This document shows, in pieces, positions 1-15,000 of a DNA stretch of 64,000 bases. The stretch is from positions 226,036 to 290,035 of the forward strand of contig QNGE01000432.1 in the NCBI GenBank assembly GCA_008508345.1, read 5' to 3'. The DNA comes from Paragonimus westermani. Lineage: Eukaryota; Platyhelminthes; Trematoda; Plagiorchiida; Troglotrematidae. Made by a program: the position numbers and the translations under genes. How positions within the stretch are numbered: position 1 is the first letter of the stretch; each line of letters begins with the position of its first letter. The notes beneath the pieces are model-generated. The model was not told where the DNA came from and ran no database searches. It was given only the letters and a program-made list of their open reading frames with translations.

Positions 1-3000
1 TTTCATTGAGTTCTTATTGAGTGTATCTAATTCAGGGAGAAGCCCCACTTTTTGCTACTAAATTCCAAAATGGTTACATCGTATGATCTCCTGGCCACAT
101 TTTTTCAGCATTCCAACGCAAATGCAGCAGAAACTATAGACTTCATTTCGTGTGTGTCGTGAGAGCAGTCTACTGTAGTTTTTTGAATCAGCATCGAAGT
201 TAGCCTACTGCACAAGTTGGAATTCTGGGCCTATATTTAACTTCGCATCAGAACTGCTTGCGTGTATTCGTTAAACATTGATTACTGAATCACGTGCTGT
301 AAATTTTCGCTTTCTCCAAATGTTCACATACCGTGCTGATGAACAGTACATGTATTTTAACACCCCGGATGTACGTACAATGAACAGCCCGATCACACTA
401 GATTGTAATTCGCATTGGAAAACAAAAGCTATTGGGTATAATATGGGTAAAGTATTGCATAGATTTTGGCGCTGGATAATCCCAGATCTTACGGGCTAAT
501 TGGTCGCCTCGCTATAACTAACCACATTCAAAATATGCCCTCCATATGAGGGGTTCATTTACGGTAGAATAGTTTCGTACTGACGTGTGTCATATATGAC
601 ACAGAAACACGCACGAATAAATATTAGCATGTATGTCTACAAGAAATTGTGTGTGCAGAGTGAAAGGGTACTTACGCGTGTGTGGCTGTATGTTTGCATA
701 GGTGCACACGTTCAAGCGAACGACATAGATAATTTAACCAGTTGATAAATTTGATTTAGTGAAGGATTCCGAGTAACTTACGCAAACTACCAACAGCAAA
801 TCCTTCCTCATGTGATAAACCGCAGTCCACCCTATACTGAACTGGTTGGAATAATTAATTAATGTCACACACAGAATGCAACAGCAACAAGTTTGTTTTC
901 AACAAATCGGACAGAATACAGATAAACGATGCGTGTGTTTGGCGATGTGCCAAAAGAAAGAACAGATTATAAAACGTAAAGTTAATTTGTCATTTGGTCC
1001 AACGAAGAAGATAGGTCGCACGAGTAGATTGGTGCTTCTTATCTGAGTAACAGTGAATAGTTGATATATGACAGTGTCGTAGAAAACACTACAGAAAGTA
1101 GATCAGTTTCAGCTATGACTACAAAATGGCGATTGGTAAGTAACTTCAACAAGCATCAAATCTAAACGTTTCATCACTGAATGTAGCAATCCTTCAGTTT
1201 GCAACAATGAGCCCATTAATTAAATGTAAGTAAAACGATCTTAACATAGTTAGTTATGAATGCTCAGCGATACTCCATCATAACGCTCTCGTGTATGATG
1301 GCAGCAAAATTTCATCTACATCAGGACCACTAACAAATAACCGTGATTCGCTTGATTCCAACTGTTCGTGCAATCCCCTCGGTTTGCTGTAAGTGAACTA
1401 TGGGTTACCCAGTTATCTTTACAAGGAAACTGGAGTCTAGTAATTGTTTTCGAAAGGAGCTAAATTGGCAGTCTATGGGAATTCGTTGGTGATGTTCAAC
1501 GTATACGGTAGACAATATCCCATATTATGCAGCGCTTAATAAAGCTTTGTGTTTCGCGTTGTCGCTGATTCTCCATATGTACCCTTATCATCTTGGTTGC
1601 TTCTGCGGGCGGAATGTTCTTCCACCTTTACACTATCATACCTTGAGGATGAACAGCACCTGCTTCTAAATCGCTGGGCATCTGTGGATCACCACCATAT
1701 CCAGAAATCTTCATTCGATCAACTATTTGTTTGGGGTCTACTTTATATTTTGAAATTCTTAGGCAACTCGTTCCTGACATCCAAACAACATGCATAAATA
1801 AACATAACAATATGCAGTGAACGTTAAAACAGCAACTAACTTAACAAGCGCCATGATATCAATGTTTTCAAACAGAACAGCTTGTGAGACAGTGTCAGTT
1901 AACAAGGGCATTCAGCTTGGGGCAGTCTTTCAAAATCCATCATACTAAATTAACTAAATTACTGGATTATTTTGGTAAAGTGAGGAATTTTAGCAAAGCT
2001 GCCGATAGCCTAGTATATGAAGGTTACTTTTCTGTTTTATTTCTAAGAAAAATGAACTTGTCATGTTGGATGATTATCGCTAGGAATTTCATCAGCAACA
2101 CGGAGAGAAATTTGGCGGCGAATCAGCAACGAGCCGAAAGAGTCCCATCCCGATGAAGAGCGCACGATACTCAAGGAAAGACTTGAACGTATGTCACCTT
2201 TAATATGAATATGTTCGACGACTGGTTAGTCAACCGCTGGTCGCATAATAAAACACCTCCACATCACGCACCTGATATTAATTGATTAGTTATGTTTACA
2301 CGGTGATCTCTTCTGTAACTAAGTTCTGAGAACAAGATACGAATTATGCACTATGCTCGATGCAAAATTTTCTCATCACCCGGAGTATATTAAATCTTTT
2401 ATCACATAAACAAAACTGTGAGAAGAATATTTGGTCAGTTCGTAAGAATCCTCACGGCAGATAAAAAAGCGACTGGATAAAACATCACCGTGACAAGCAT
2501 GTATGATGCATTATCACATGAATCCGTGAGTCAAATACAGCAACCACCGCTTATCATTAGGTCGGTGCAAATTACCAAAGTATTCTATCAGAACCAAGGG
2601 TACAATGTCTAAAACACTGCATACATATAATCCACAATTCCCGCTAGTCGTTATTGTCGAGATGTCTTATCGCACTACTTGAAGACAATTTCTAGAGGAA
2701 AACCAGATTAATGCGTTTTCTTGACAAAACCATGTTTACTCCTATATTCCAACTAATGGCCTTTTGAAATTTGCGGAGGTAACTGGTTAATCTTGTGCAT
2801 ACAAACGTAACCGTCTATAACGATAAGGCTGTCCAGATAAACCTGAGTAGACCTTAAACTGCTACTTTTTCTGTGCTTGCCAGTTAAGGATTTTACAAAC
2901 CCAAGTCGTCCGTGGTGAGCGCATTTAGACATCGGGTGAAATTCTCTATACTGTGCATCGTGTAGCATCTGCTTGATTTGAACTTGTGAGCGGAACTTGG

Positions 3001-6000
3001 GGTTTTCGGTTCGCAACATTGTGGATTCTAACTCTCTGAACTCCAACGTTTCACAAGAGCCTGTCCAAGATGCACCGACAATGCAGTGACCGCATACTCT
3101 GTAACGAAAACATCCTGAAATCACCATGAAGAGAAACGACAAGTAAGTCAAAAAATTCGGAAAATTCAACGTTTACTCTGTGTCGTAGACCTCAGTTGAA
3201 GTGAACTTGTTTTAGTTGTGCATCGTACTTTAACTCACTGACTAGGTTCAAAACGACTATTAATCATCCACTTCGTCAGAGCGTCTCTACGTTACACCGT
3301 ACGTAGGTGTACTTTGGGTTTGATTTCGTAGTGGCATACTTACGATTTGCACAGTGTAACTATGGAATCAGTTGATTTGAGAGTACTGAATGCGGGCAAT
3401 AATTTGCTTTCTTGGATTGCCAGAAGCACACGAACCATCAGACAGGTGACTGGTTTAGCAATTCAAGATGTAGTAATCTAACACATTTCAGTACACAGAC
3501 GTCGTTCGTAAAAGTGATTTGGCATCTCCTCTGTAGATTATCAGTGAACAACAATATCCGCCAAGTGCTTGGGAAAACTGTGTCCAGTGATTAATCACAA
3601 TGATGGCATTTGGTCTAATAAAACACTGTATCGAATTTTGTGTTTTGTCTCTCCTCCTACTAAAATTTCATTCGTTTTCTTGCAGTCATGGCCCAATTTA
3701 CATCGGCCACCTTTCATCTTATTCTGATAGACTTGCTATATGCTTCTTACTGGACCAATCTCTCTTGTCTCAATGTCTTTCACTGTATGCCATCCCAAAA
3801 TGTTGCACATTATGCTAGTAACCAACAGTGTAAGGTGCTGATTTATCAACTGTCAGTTGTCATCATACTGATTATCCTACTTATCTGAAATTAACCTTGA
3901 TTTTTTGTTGTTTTAACCAACGATCTGCCAGCCTGAGTTTATAACCAAGCAAGTGTTGCACCAGTGAAATAATGTGAAATTATGAGCGGAATGAATCTGA
4001 GGGGGTCGATAGAACTTTGTCAAAGGTTTCCTGTGTATTAACTTTTCAACAGGATATTCTCTCAAACGATAACTGTCAGCGAAAATGAAATCTAAGAATG
4101 GGAAAACCAGTAGGTATCAACAAAACGAATAGTGATTGTCTCCAAGTTTCATACGGACTAGCTGAAAGTAGGATGTAATTAGTGATAGGTGTTTGTGCCG
4201 AAGACCTATAATGATAGATTAACAAAATGAAGAATAGAAGGCTGCTTCGATGTCTTCGAGTCACACGACAATTTAAACAACTAATCTAATCAAATGGACC
4301 ACCATTTTCATTGAAACATTCGGACGGCCAATTCCAAGTCCGGTAAATTCGTATGCTTACCTCGTTTATCACGTACTGTCAAAAATGCTGATGTACAGAG
4401 AAGGTCGACAGAATAGATGAAACACTCATAACATACATACGTACATGTTAGTAGGTAATTCGAGTCATATTTTACTTTAGTAAGCATGAAATCGCTCAAA
4501 TGCAATCATAAAGCTAAATTTAAATTTCCTTTGTATACTAGCTTATGAGAAGTTTTACTGATCAAACTATGAAACACCAAATCTGAACCGTGCCGGTGTA
4601 ATGTTTGTTCATTTCAGTCGTGGTATTTGCTTGTGTCTTTACATTTAAGTCCAGAAACACAGAACCGAATGTCGAAAGTTAATCAGTGAAGCTTCAGGAT
4701 ATTCCAGAAATCTTTAACTCTGTGAATGCTTCTCTGGGCTGTAAACAGTTATGCAACACCAACGTTGTGGTTGATATTTCGAATAGTATTGTGATCCTTC
4801 CTGCTAAATTAATGTTACGATTCAACGCAGTACTAAAGTTTTCACGGTTGGCTAAATGTTTACCTATTACTGGTCAGGCACACGCCCCTTAAATTCGAAC
4901 CAAATAACATCTGACAAGCGAAATCCAGCATTTTTAACTACCATCCAAATTTAAAACCTATGCGGAACCCACACTAGAGCGCAGATTTTGAGCAAAAGTG
5001 TTAACCTTTCCGATTCGATGAATTTTCTAAACAAGGAATGGTCATGGCCCGTTTGCTGCCTCCGTGGAAACTGCACTTTTATGTTTGTCCTCCAAGGATG
5101 GACACCCGGTCTCCTGAATTAAGTCAGGATAACTCCGAAGTTGGCTGGTAAATCTGATTGCAGTTTGACACACCATCGAAACCACCACGTCAAATCATGC
5201 TCAGATTAGTTTCACGTGATTAATCCAATAAGACTGAAAAACATAAAGTCCTTGATTTGGCCTCCAAAAGCGAGCATTAATAGTGTTCGTGTTACATAGT
5301 ATTTCGTCTGGAGATGTGCGAACCAGAACCTCTTGATGGACGTATCTCACGATATTGAGAATAAGTTTAACGGAGTGCCAGATCAAACTGCACACTCAGG
5401 GTAACCGAGTTATGTTGTACAATCGTAAAACGTACTTTGGTAATATGGTGTAAAAGTTAGGGTTAAAGGCTAACCTCAAAATATACGAAGTATTCCATTA
5501 CAAAACGTCCTTCCATAACAGCGCTTTGACTACGATAAACTGTTGATCGAAGCACTTGCCGAACACTCCAGACGCCCATATTAAACGTGATGACGCAGAT
5601 CTTCAACCACCATACGGAACTCCATTGCGATTGATATCAGCATACCCCTTAATGCTAGTTCAGCATCAACTGACAGATCGTGATTTCAACACTGGTAGTC
5701 CACAAGCGTACTAGTGTGTTCAATGTATGTTCACTGTAATGTGGTTGTGAATTATTTGTTCCCTACAATAAATTTGAAAGTGTAGGCAAAATGTGACTAT
5801 GGTGCAATATTTTATCAAACGTTTGAAAGTGCATATGCACGCTCGATAAAATTCCGCAATAAACTGCAAACCAGAGTCTAAGTAGCAGCCGTTTGTGGCT
5901 ACGTAGTTGTTAACATAACCATGGTGAACAGGGGTTCTAAGCATTTCTACTCATACGGGCATTATTTTAGTCAAGTCGACCCGTACATCACAGGAGCTGC

Positions 6001-9000
6001 TGATTTGTCGCCTTGTACGTAGTTTCTAACATGTCTGTTGTACAATCTTGTTGACACTAACAATGACTGCCACAGGCCTCTGCATTGGTACAACAAACTC
6101 TGCTGGGACATAAAATGTAGAGTCTAGTTTTATGTGTATTTTAAGTTCCAAGTCTGCCACAGTATAGAGAGGCTACACGCTCCGGGAAACAGACTACTGA
6201 GCCATAAAGGCTAATCTGTATGTCCCAAATTGTTCGCCACTGCAGTCAGTCCGTCAGAACTTGCAGGAACAGTGATGTATGCGATCCGCCAGCTGGTAGT
6301 TTTCTACTTTACTTAGGAATATATAGGTCAGGCCCGTAGGCTGGAAGTGAAATACTGTACCTTAATAGCCAGTATTATCAATACCGTGGGTCTAAAGGCA
6401 GAGACCGTATGGTGTTGTAACGAAATAGCCCGAAATTAATTAACATAACAATTTGTTAGCTTAAAACGCTTCAAATCATTCCTGTGGTATGGGTTTTGGG
6501 GAGATGATCGCGCTCAGATATACAATGAGCTCTTCAGTAAATATTATCCTACCTTCGTAGCTAAACTGTATAACCGATGAAAATATTTCCTGCTCAAATA
6601 GTTGACTTCAAAATATGCCGTCTTCAACTGGATGGATAAAGGCAGCTTGCCGTAACCGACGAATGTGTAACCAGTGGATTGAAGTTAACCGAGCTGCTTA
6701 ACGGAGATTGTCAACCAAACGATAACTTTTTTTGCGGTTACAGAGATCGCAGTCAGTAGTAGTTCTAGTGACTTCCGGTGTGTTCAACCGAATAAAACTC
6801 ATCCTCATCGGAACTCACTGTGTGGAAACCGAGCACAAATAATTCCCAAGTGATATTTATAGAGTTGTTTGTCCAGTATCTTAGAGTTGCAGTGTACGAC
6901 GATGTACATCTCACGAAGTTATACGGAAGCGAAACCGTTTGTGGAATTTAGTTTTACTGGCAAGCATCATAGGCGATTATCACTTCTGTTAAGAATTTTA
7001 ACTACCATGCAATTTCCCAAGTTGATTATTCTGTTTCACTTTGCACATTTACTGTTTTTGATGCCCGAAACCTTTTATCTGACCATATAACGTTTTCGTT
7101 TGAGTGACGTGGATGTTCAACTATCTTGGTACCTATCGAATTGATAAGCCATTAGCACAGGTATCTGCAGTTCAGTAAACTTCACATATCACGTTCACAA
7201 TCTTGTTAGGATTTTTGATGGCTTCAGTAATTGTTCATCCCGTTAAACCATATATGATCAGGCAATTTCAATTTGACATTTTAAAAAATATGGCGACTCA
7301 AAATTAGATTAACGATTAGCTTCGTTAAAGTCTACACGACAAACGGCAGTAAGTTGGGGATGAACAGCCCCTCCAGTTAATGAATTAATTATGGACTACT
7401 TAAACTGCCTTAACAACTTTGGACTTCAAGCTATTTCTTGCAAATCACCAAAAACTGAGATTTCGAATCCCTGACTGATTACAGCAGCGAAGCAAGCACG
7501 AACTAGATGCTAATGGGGAGCACTAAACAGAAGTAAACATAGACCACCGGGGTCAGGTGACTGTACTGGTCTCATCACTTTTTACTCAGGAATTTAGTAT
7601 ATTGCTTTTACGTCAATATTCCTGAAACAAGTGGATTTTTAGAAGCGTTCAACAAACATCCTGTAGCTGTCCTGACCTGTTTGTTGCCACATGACTGTGT
7701 TAGATCAACCGTGGTTTCTCCTGTCATTGTGAACGTGTGCACTCAGAAGGAAACAAGCATTCGACCGGACAACCGGAAGTAAAATGGCAATTGTTCCTCA
7801 CTACTACCTTTAAGAGATGGAAAACAAAGTTTCCAGGAAAATATTAGTGTCAGCTTTCGTATGAAGGGAAAGTTTCCCGTCATTCTTATTCAAAACATAG
7901 CATTTGCCCAGTCGATCACACAACCAGAATGTAACTATTAGTCACAACGTGGACTATGAACTCGATGTTTCTAATCAGCATTGCAGCCTGATCGAGTGAT
8001 TAATGACTATATTTATAGTAGGCTCTTCTGGGCACTACTTGGGTCTTCCGGTCAAAATTTAAAAAATAATAGTAGAGTACCGTCAAATGCGATAAATGTG
8101 ACCCAACAATAACCACGTAGCTACAGCGGTCAGTTTTACACACGTACTTGTGTGTACCATTACTACCAGAAGTCGTGATGCAAGTATCATTCAACTATCC
8201 CGGGTATCTAATTTACAGCATGCTGCTGTAACACATTTGAGTCGCTTTTTACCATCACACCCACAAAAACATTATTAGGTCCACGATTTCATAGGCATAA
8301 TTTCAGTGTTGGTGATTCAAGCTACTTCCACTGAACAATTTATCAACAAAAGCTGTGGTTTCTGAGATTGTTAAGAACATCCAAGTTAGTGGCTCTTGCG
8401 GCATCTAAAACAAGCAAGTGGCATCCTTACTCGTGAGACTTCCCTCGGGATTGGTCCTCCTAGCAGAACGTCCATCTCGGAAGAGGGACAGCTACTACCA
8501 CCACCAAAAGTCAGCCATTTTGCCAGTGGATCAGATCTACAAAGGCTTTGCCACTTCTTGGCGTCGGTGTAAATATTCCAAGGGTGACTGAACGATACTC
8601 TTCTTCAGACCACAAAAATCTAGGAAAATTCATTATCTCACTAGAAGAGCTCATGTTCTTGGAAAGATCACTCGGACACTGACAGCTCTTGGTCAGTCTT
8701 TTTCACATGTTCCCAGTAGCACTGGTCATATGTGAAAAATAACGGGAATGAAAATCAGTCAACTTGCTCTGATACCCAACTTGACGTATGTTAATTCATT
8801 CTGTTAACGAAACAGAACAAGATACCACATTTTGTTATTGACAGTCCTACGGGAAGAATGTTGTAACGAGTCGAAAACTTGACTGTGTTGATGAGTAAAC
8901 ACTGTGACTCATTAGATGCACTCAATATAAATGTGGCAGTCATTTTTGTTGTGATTTTTTGTGCTGGGTGATATAGGTACCAACCTGAGTGAAAACGTTA

Positions 9001-12000
9001 ACTTTAGAAGCACATGCAAAAATGCAACCCAATTGTTGGTTTTCTTCAAGGCGTAAGTGCTTTTAAACGAAATACACAGATTCAAGTGTACAATCCTCCA
9101 GTCCGGATTAACCGTTGGTCTGGCTGAAGTTATTTACTAAAGTAAATTCTACTAATGTGGCCGTTTTGACGTTAGTTTGTTGCTAGTATACGTTTATTTC
9201 ACACGATAGAAAGGGTCAGCTGACTGGGGAGCCCATCTACGAGATAATCCTTGAGTTACTCGGGCCACTATATATCTGTCCTGAAGATCGTCGAACATTC
9301 CCAGTCATACTCCCTGGAATTCACGCCTGAACGTATAGATCAGATGAATCACCAGCTGATCACTATAGTGGTGGATTACATCCACCTCACAAGAACTTAA
9401 ATGACAGTTCAGCTTTGTTCAGGTCAACAGTACACACTTCTGATAAGCTACAACAAAAATTAACTCCAAATTTTGTAGTTTCATCGAAAGAGACTGTCAA
9501 GAAAAAAGCATCAGATTTATGAAGATGACATTCACATATCAGTTGTGCCAGACTGTCAACCATCAGTAAACGTTATTGCGCTTAGTATAGTCAACCAGTG
9601 AAATCATTATGGTGACTCTGATATCTCAGTCAACAGCAGAAGGACGCCCAATTTCTTGTAGAAGGTCATTATTGTCGATGAGAATTCACGAACTTAGTAC
9701 TTTCAACTGAGCAAGGGTAATAAAACTTAGGCATTCTAAGTATTCTAACCGTAATTATTCCGATTGCTACTTTGCGTTCGCTCCGGACAGTTTTGAAAAA
9801 TGATATTCTATACACTTGTCATATGAGGTCCCAATGTAAGTTCAGAGTAACTGCATTTAACAAGTAAGTTATGGTATTCAACCCGTAAATGCATCCGTAA
9901 CATCGGTCGCTCGTTCAACTTTGTACGTACCCGTTTTATGTGAAATAACTCCACATTCCGTACTAATTTTGTTTGTACACCAAGCATGTCTCAACAATTT
10001 GAGGAAAAATCAGTAAGCAGAAACATTTTCAAGAGAGCAGACAACAGAGGAAACTGCAGCTTTCCAGATTATCGGTTATGGAACATTTTTAACCCACTGC
10101 AAATTGAAAAAGCCAAAAAGAAAACTTACGCTGAATCATTTTTATTCGAAGAAACTTTGCTGTCTCCTACTCCACCTATTTATCGTGCCAAAACAAGGCA
10201 GAAATATAAAGGTCACGTTTTATTTGCCATCAACGCAATAACAAAATCAAAAACACTTCCGTTTTTATAGGCAAAACAGAATGCTGGTTTCCGATTGAGA
10301 TTGTTGAATATCGCAAACGTGCTAGAAATTTGCTGTGTTGATCAGATCTTCATATTACCAGCCAAACAAGTCATAACTAAGCTAAACAAATGAGACGTAA
10401 ATTATGAATAAAAATGCGGATGCACAGCACCTTGTGTTGGTGTTAAAGAGTTCCACCTTAAAAACAGGATGGAGGGCTCCTATCACCTGTAAGGTAACAT
10501 ATGATAACAAACAACGCGACTGATCAAACGGACAAATTTTGTGTCATATTTGCATCCTGAAGCATGCGTCTTTTGCGTTTCTATCCGAAACCACTACCCC
10601 GTTTTGCACGTACAAAACGATCCGTTTCTGAAGTTCTTGCCGCCTTGGTAGCAAAGGAAATAGTGTGTCCCTTTGATCGAAACAATTCAGAGAGCCAAGT
10701 TGAAATGTTTTTCAAGAAAGTGCAAAACGGGTGGAATAGAATCATGGTTAAATACACTGCTGAGCCGCGTTTATGTGCATCTCGGCTTTGCACTCCACTA
10801 GCAGGTATCCAATGTCCAGAGTCAGGTGGTCTTCTTCCCTATGATTTAGCAGGATAGGAATCGATAGTGGACATGTTACCGTTATACACATGCTGTAGAA
10901 ACTTGAGTTTGATAACTTCGAGCGCATATTTTTTACTTACTGAGGCATTTCTAGTCCTCACCTTTTAGCATGGTACCACACGGCGAGTTAGTGGAATATT
11001 TTACAGGTACGAATTCAGGAACAACAGGCAAGACAGTCTCGGTTATCACTTTCGGCTTCCCTGTTTTGACAGTCTCCAGGTGAACCCATTTATTTCGTCT
11101 GATTGCTTCCAGCATATTTTTTTAAGATAACTCGATGACCTCAATCCTCACTGTTGCAAACAGGGAAATCGTAACTTTCCTTCAATCCTGAAGCTTATAC
11201 GTTTGAACATTGCGTGAAACTATCAAGGTTAACTTGATAACCCATTAATTCGAGAAATATCCTGACAATATCTGGAGTAATCTGGGCTCTGTGTGGCAAA
11301 GATTTTCGTACCACGCAACGTAAAAAATGGATATCTTCGACTCACATTTGACTGAAGATACAAAGAAAATGGTGTTCACGAATATAATTAACAGGTAACC
11401 ACTACGTCTTCTATAAATGTTTACTGCTTACCAGCGGAAATGGTTGGGTATTCGTATATGGTTGTACAGTTCTGTTTTACATGAGGACACTGGCACAATG
11501 GTCAGAAATGTTGTGTAGTGGGAGTGAAGTCGAATTTTATATCAAGTTTTTGCCATGGAATTTCATCGCCAATCACTCATAACAAGAAGAAACTTCGAGA
11601 CTAATGTTCCACTTTACAAGGAATCACCTGGAAAGTCCTTATGAGCACAAAAGCTCTGATAATACTTGACTGAAGTTCAGCCTCAAACTTAAGGTTCATC
11701 CTAAAAGTCGTATAGTTTTGCAATATTTCTACAGTGAGATAAGAAGCTTCTGTTAGCTAACAGAGGGATTCATGTCAACAAACCGCTAGCCGGCCAATGG
11801 CTAATAACCCCATAACTATTCTTTTCTGCCACTAAGTTAAAGCACAGGGCACTGTTGCAAATGCGAATAGTAGCTATTATATTAAGCACATGTTCCTTAG
11901 CAAACTGTGGGAGTAGTGATCAATTTTGCTGGCCAATCTTAGACAACTGGCTTGTGCCTGCTTGTTCCAAATAAGCTTGCTCAACCCACAGACTTTGGAA

Positions 12001-15000
12001 TCTAATATTTCCAACTAGCTGAATGTAAACGTGAGTTAAGGCGGTATCAAATGTGATATTTATAATCAATAAACCAAACGGATTACCGTTTATTGGTGGA
12101 TCGAATGAAGTGTCACTGCTTGAAAAGTACTGTGAACGAAACATCACACGATGATTCATGTCACTTGTACACCGTTCCGGCAAAATCAACTCAAAATAGA
12201 CTGAACTTATTCGTTTTCAAATATTCCTTGCATGACGGCTTAAGACATGACATGTCATCAAGCCAGCCTGCGAAATCTCATTTGTGGGACAACGGCTACA
12301 AGTGGAATGACTTCTAAGCTGATAAGTCAGTTGTGGGTGTTGATGGCCGACCACTCAGTGTGACATCGTGGACGTTTATCTGTTGTGAATAATGGCGATT
12401 GAGCTTTCATATCGTTTCGCGAACAAATAACGTCAACTGTGAACGAATGTTATTTCTCATCAGTTCTTTTCTTCTGTGAGAAAAACAGCAACCCGTGATA
12501 CCATTTGCCTCACTCGTAGCTGGAGTTAGTTCGTACATGTAAGTTTTTCTCTCTGGCAGTTAACTGACAGATACGCGCGTCCTGTGATGACGATTTAAAA
12601 CACGTGAGCATTTTTTGTTTACCCAACGGCTCAATGGAATTACGTAATTTAATAATGGTTCTCTTTTCAGTATTATTTTATTGCTCCTTAGTTCAAAGCA
12701 TCTAATTGCGGATCTTGTTGTAACTGGTCTGTTTACCTTTTTACCAGTGCGGATTAGTTAAGTTGTGCTCATCAGTCGGAATGAATGAGTTCAGCACAGA
12801 ATTGAAAAAGTATGCAAGCGGTATCACTTTACGTCGAACGTTATTAGTTAACAACATAATGAAGGTTAATGCTATCGGTAATCTTTTTGACAAAAAAAAC
12901 AAACTGAACAAAAGATGAATGGATTTTTTCCAGCTGGACTGAAACGCAAGTGGCAGCAGCAGATACTATATTCTGTGACCCAAGATGTAACATATACTCA
13001 CTTCCATTTTATTAATTCAAAGCTTATTAATGAACATTTTCTTTCATGTTGTTCTCAACAGTAACTGCAAAAAATACATAAGTTCGCTTCGGTCGAGTGG
13101 TACAATAGCAACTACACATCAAAACTAATAGTGGCCAAGACTTGTATTTAGAAATTATGCACTCAACCATTTATTTCACAGTCAGTGCAAAAATTTTGAT
13201 TTTTAATCTTTTACTATACGGTTTACGACAAGCTGCACATATGGCACTTTATATTACCGCGTATAGCACAGTCATTTTTAGTACATCTTTCCATATTCAG
13301 AAAATAGCCAAGCACAACGAACTTCATATGTTTCCAAACAAATCATGATTCTACTAAGGGACACGATAAATGCGTGAATTGTTCAGGTTGTGCACTTTAT
13401 TTCGAACGACAGCACACTTACACTAGGCCAGATTACCACAGGACAGACAAGCTGAGAAATATTGGGCAATGATAAGCACATATATACACATGTATATACA
13501 GAGATGTAAGTTTGTCACCAACTACAAACTGCTTCAGCATCCTGAGTTACCACTACAACAGTATGAACCGTTTATCAACACAATGAAAGTGGCTAACACG
13601 TTTAGTTTACGGTATACAATAATTTACTTTGTGACACGATACAGGCCACTGAATGCACAGCTGACCTCTCAATTTTCATCTGCATGGTGCAAGTACTGGA
13701 CGGTCGAAATGAGTGAAACTTGTGGAGTTATGGAAACGCCTCAGGTTTTTGGTTATCCGTTTACACAGAGATTGACCGATACTGCGTAAACTTCATTGAT
13801 TATAACCAAGTAGCATTATGTCATGTAATTTCATTGCTTCGTTTTCACTTAGTCGGTTACGCTGGTAGTTTCTGTTGCCTGTTTATATAAACTGAGTTGC
13901 TTACTGTGGTCTATCTTTCCATCATCGGTGTAACACTGTTGTTGATCAGAACCGGCCCTGACTAAATGGCGTTACAGCTGGAATATTGTTGTCAACGTGA
14001 TGACCGAAGAACTTCCTAATAAGTTGTTTCTACGGTAACCATGTAAATTGCATGATATCAGAGTCGTGGTAGTGAACTTTTATTCAACAAAGCATTGTCT
14101 TCCGGAATACTATGCTAAACGAGAAATCCACTAAGTAATACTGAATAAATTCATATATTTTTCACTGAGCTGAACAGGAATTGTGGCTTTGCGATTCGTG
14201 TGAAATTACTGTTAATCTACAAAGCTTACGGGACCCACAACTCGGGTGAGGCTATTTAATGTCTCAGTAACAGTAGTTCGTTAAATGTAGCATACAGTAT
14301 CACAACAAAGTACTTAAAACACAAGTAACCATGGAAATGATTAAAATTTCTATCCCCCTTTGACATGAATCAGTGTTTCGAAGAGCGCATGTTCTCATTG
14401 TTCCCGTGAGATTGTACTGCATTACTTCCGCTGACCTTCGCCCTCATGAGAATTAAGCAAATTGGACTAGCAACATCAACATTCTAACCAACAACCTTCA
14501 TGACTGTAATTTGGCATACTGGACACACGTTGATTTGTGAGTAAAACACGCTATTACTTGATAGGAATACGAGTAGAAATCAGACCTCGATTTGCTTGAT
14601 TTACCCTTAGTATATTTCCAAGTGCTACATAATCTATGTAGGAGAGTCTGCTAATTTATGAGTACTGGCCAGCGAACGGGAATGGCATCCAACACTGATG
14701 CGTCTCATCACGCCCACTGCAAAAGACCATTTTCATCACGACAGTCTGCCTGCAAGTAAGTATAGACTGAAACCTAAACCTGCTGATCTAAACCCGCCTA
14801 AACTTTACACCATGAGTTTAAGGCGAAGTTAATTAGTTAGCCATCGTATGACGTAATAAAGTGCTGTGACGATTATTATAGTCTGACGGACTCACGTCTT
14901 CACGCGTACGCACTGTATAGAGTATAAATTTCCATGATTTGTCATGCGTACGTTTTCCCCCCAGTAATTCAGAGCACAGAGCTGCTGAAATGCGAAGGAC

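Noticed and set aside
2753..3169. 138-codon minus-strand open frame with an AG acceptor-like TGATTTCAG near 3120
   Set aside because: The length is near the chance maximum for this amount of sequence, a second frame from the same acceptor is also open for ~28 codons, and the only donor nearby (GTCTAC) is weak.
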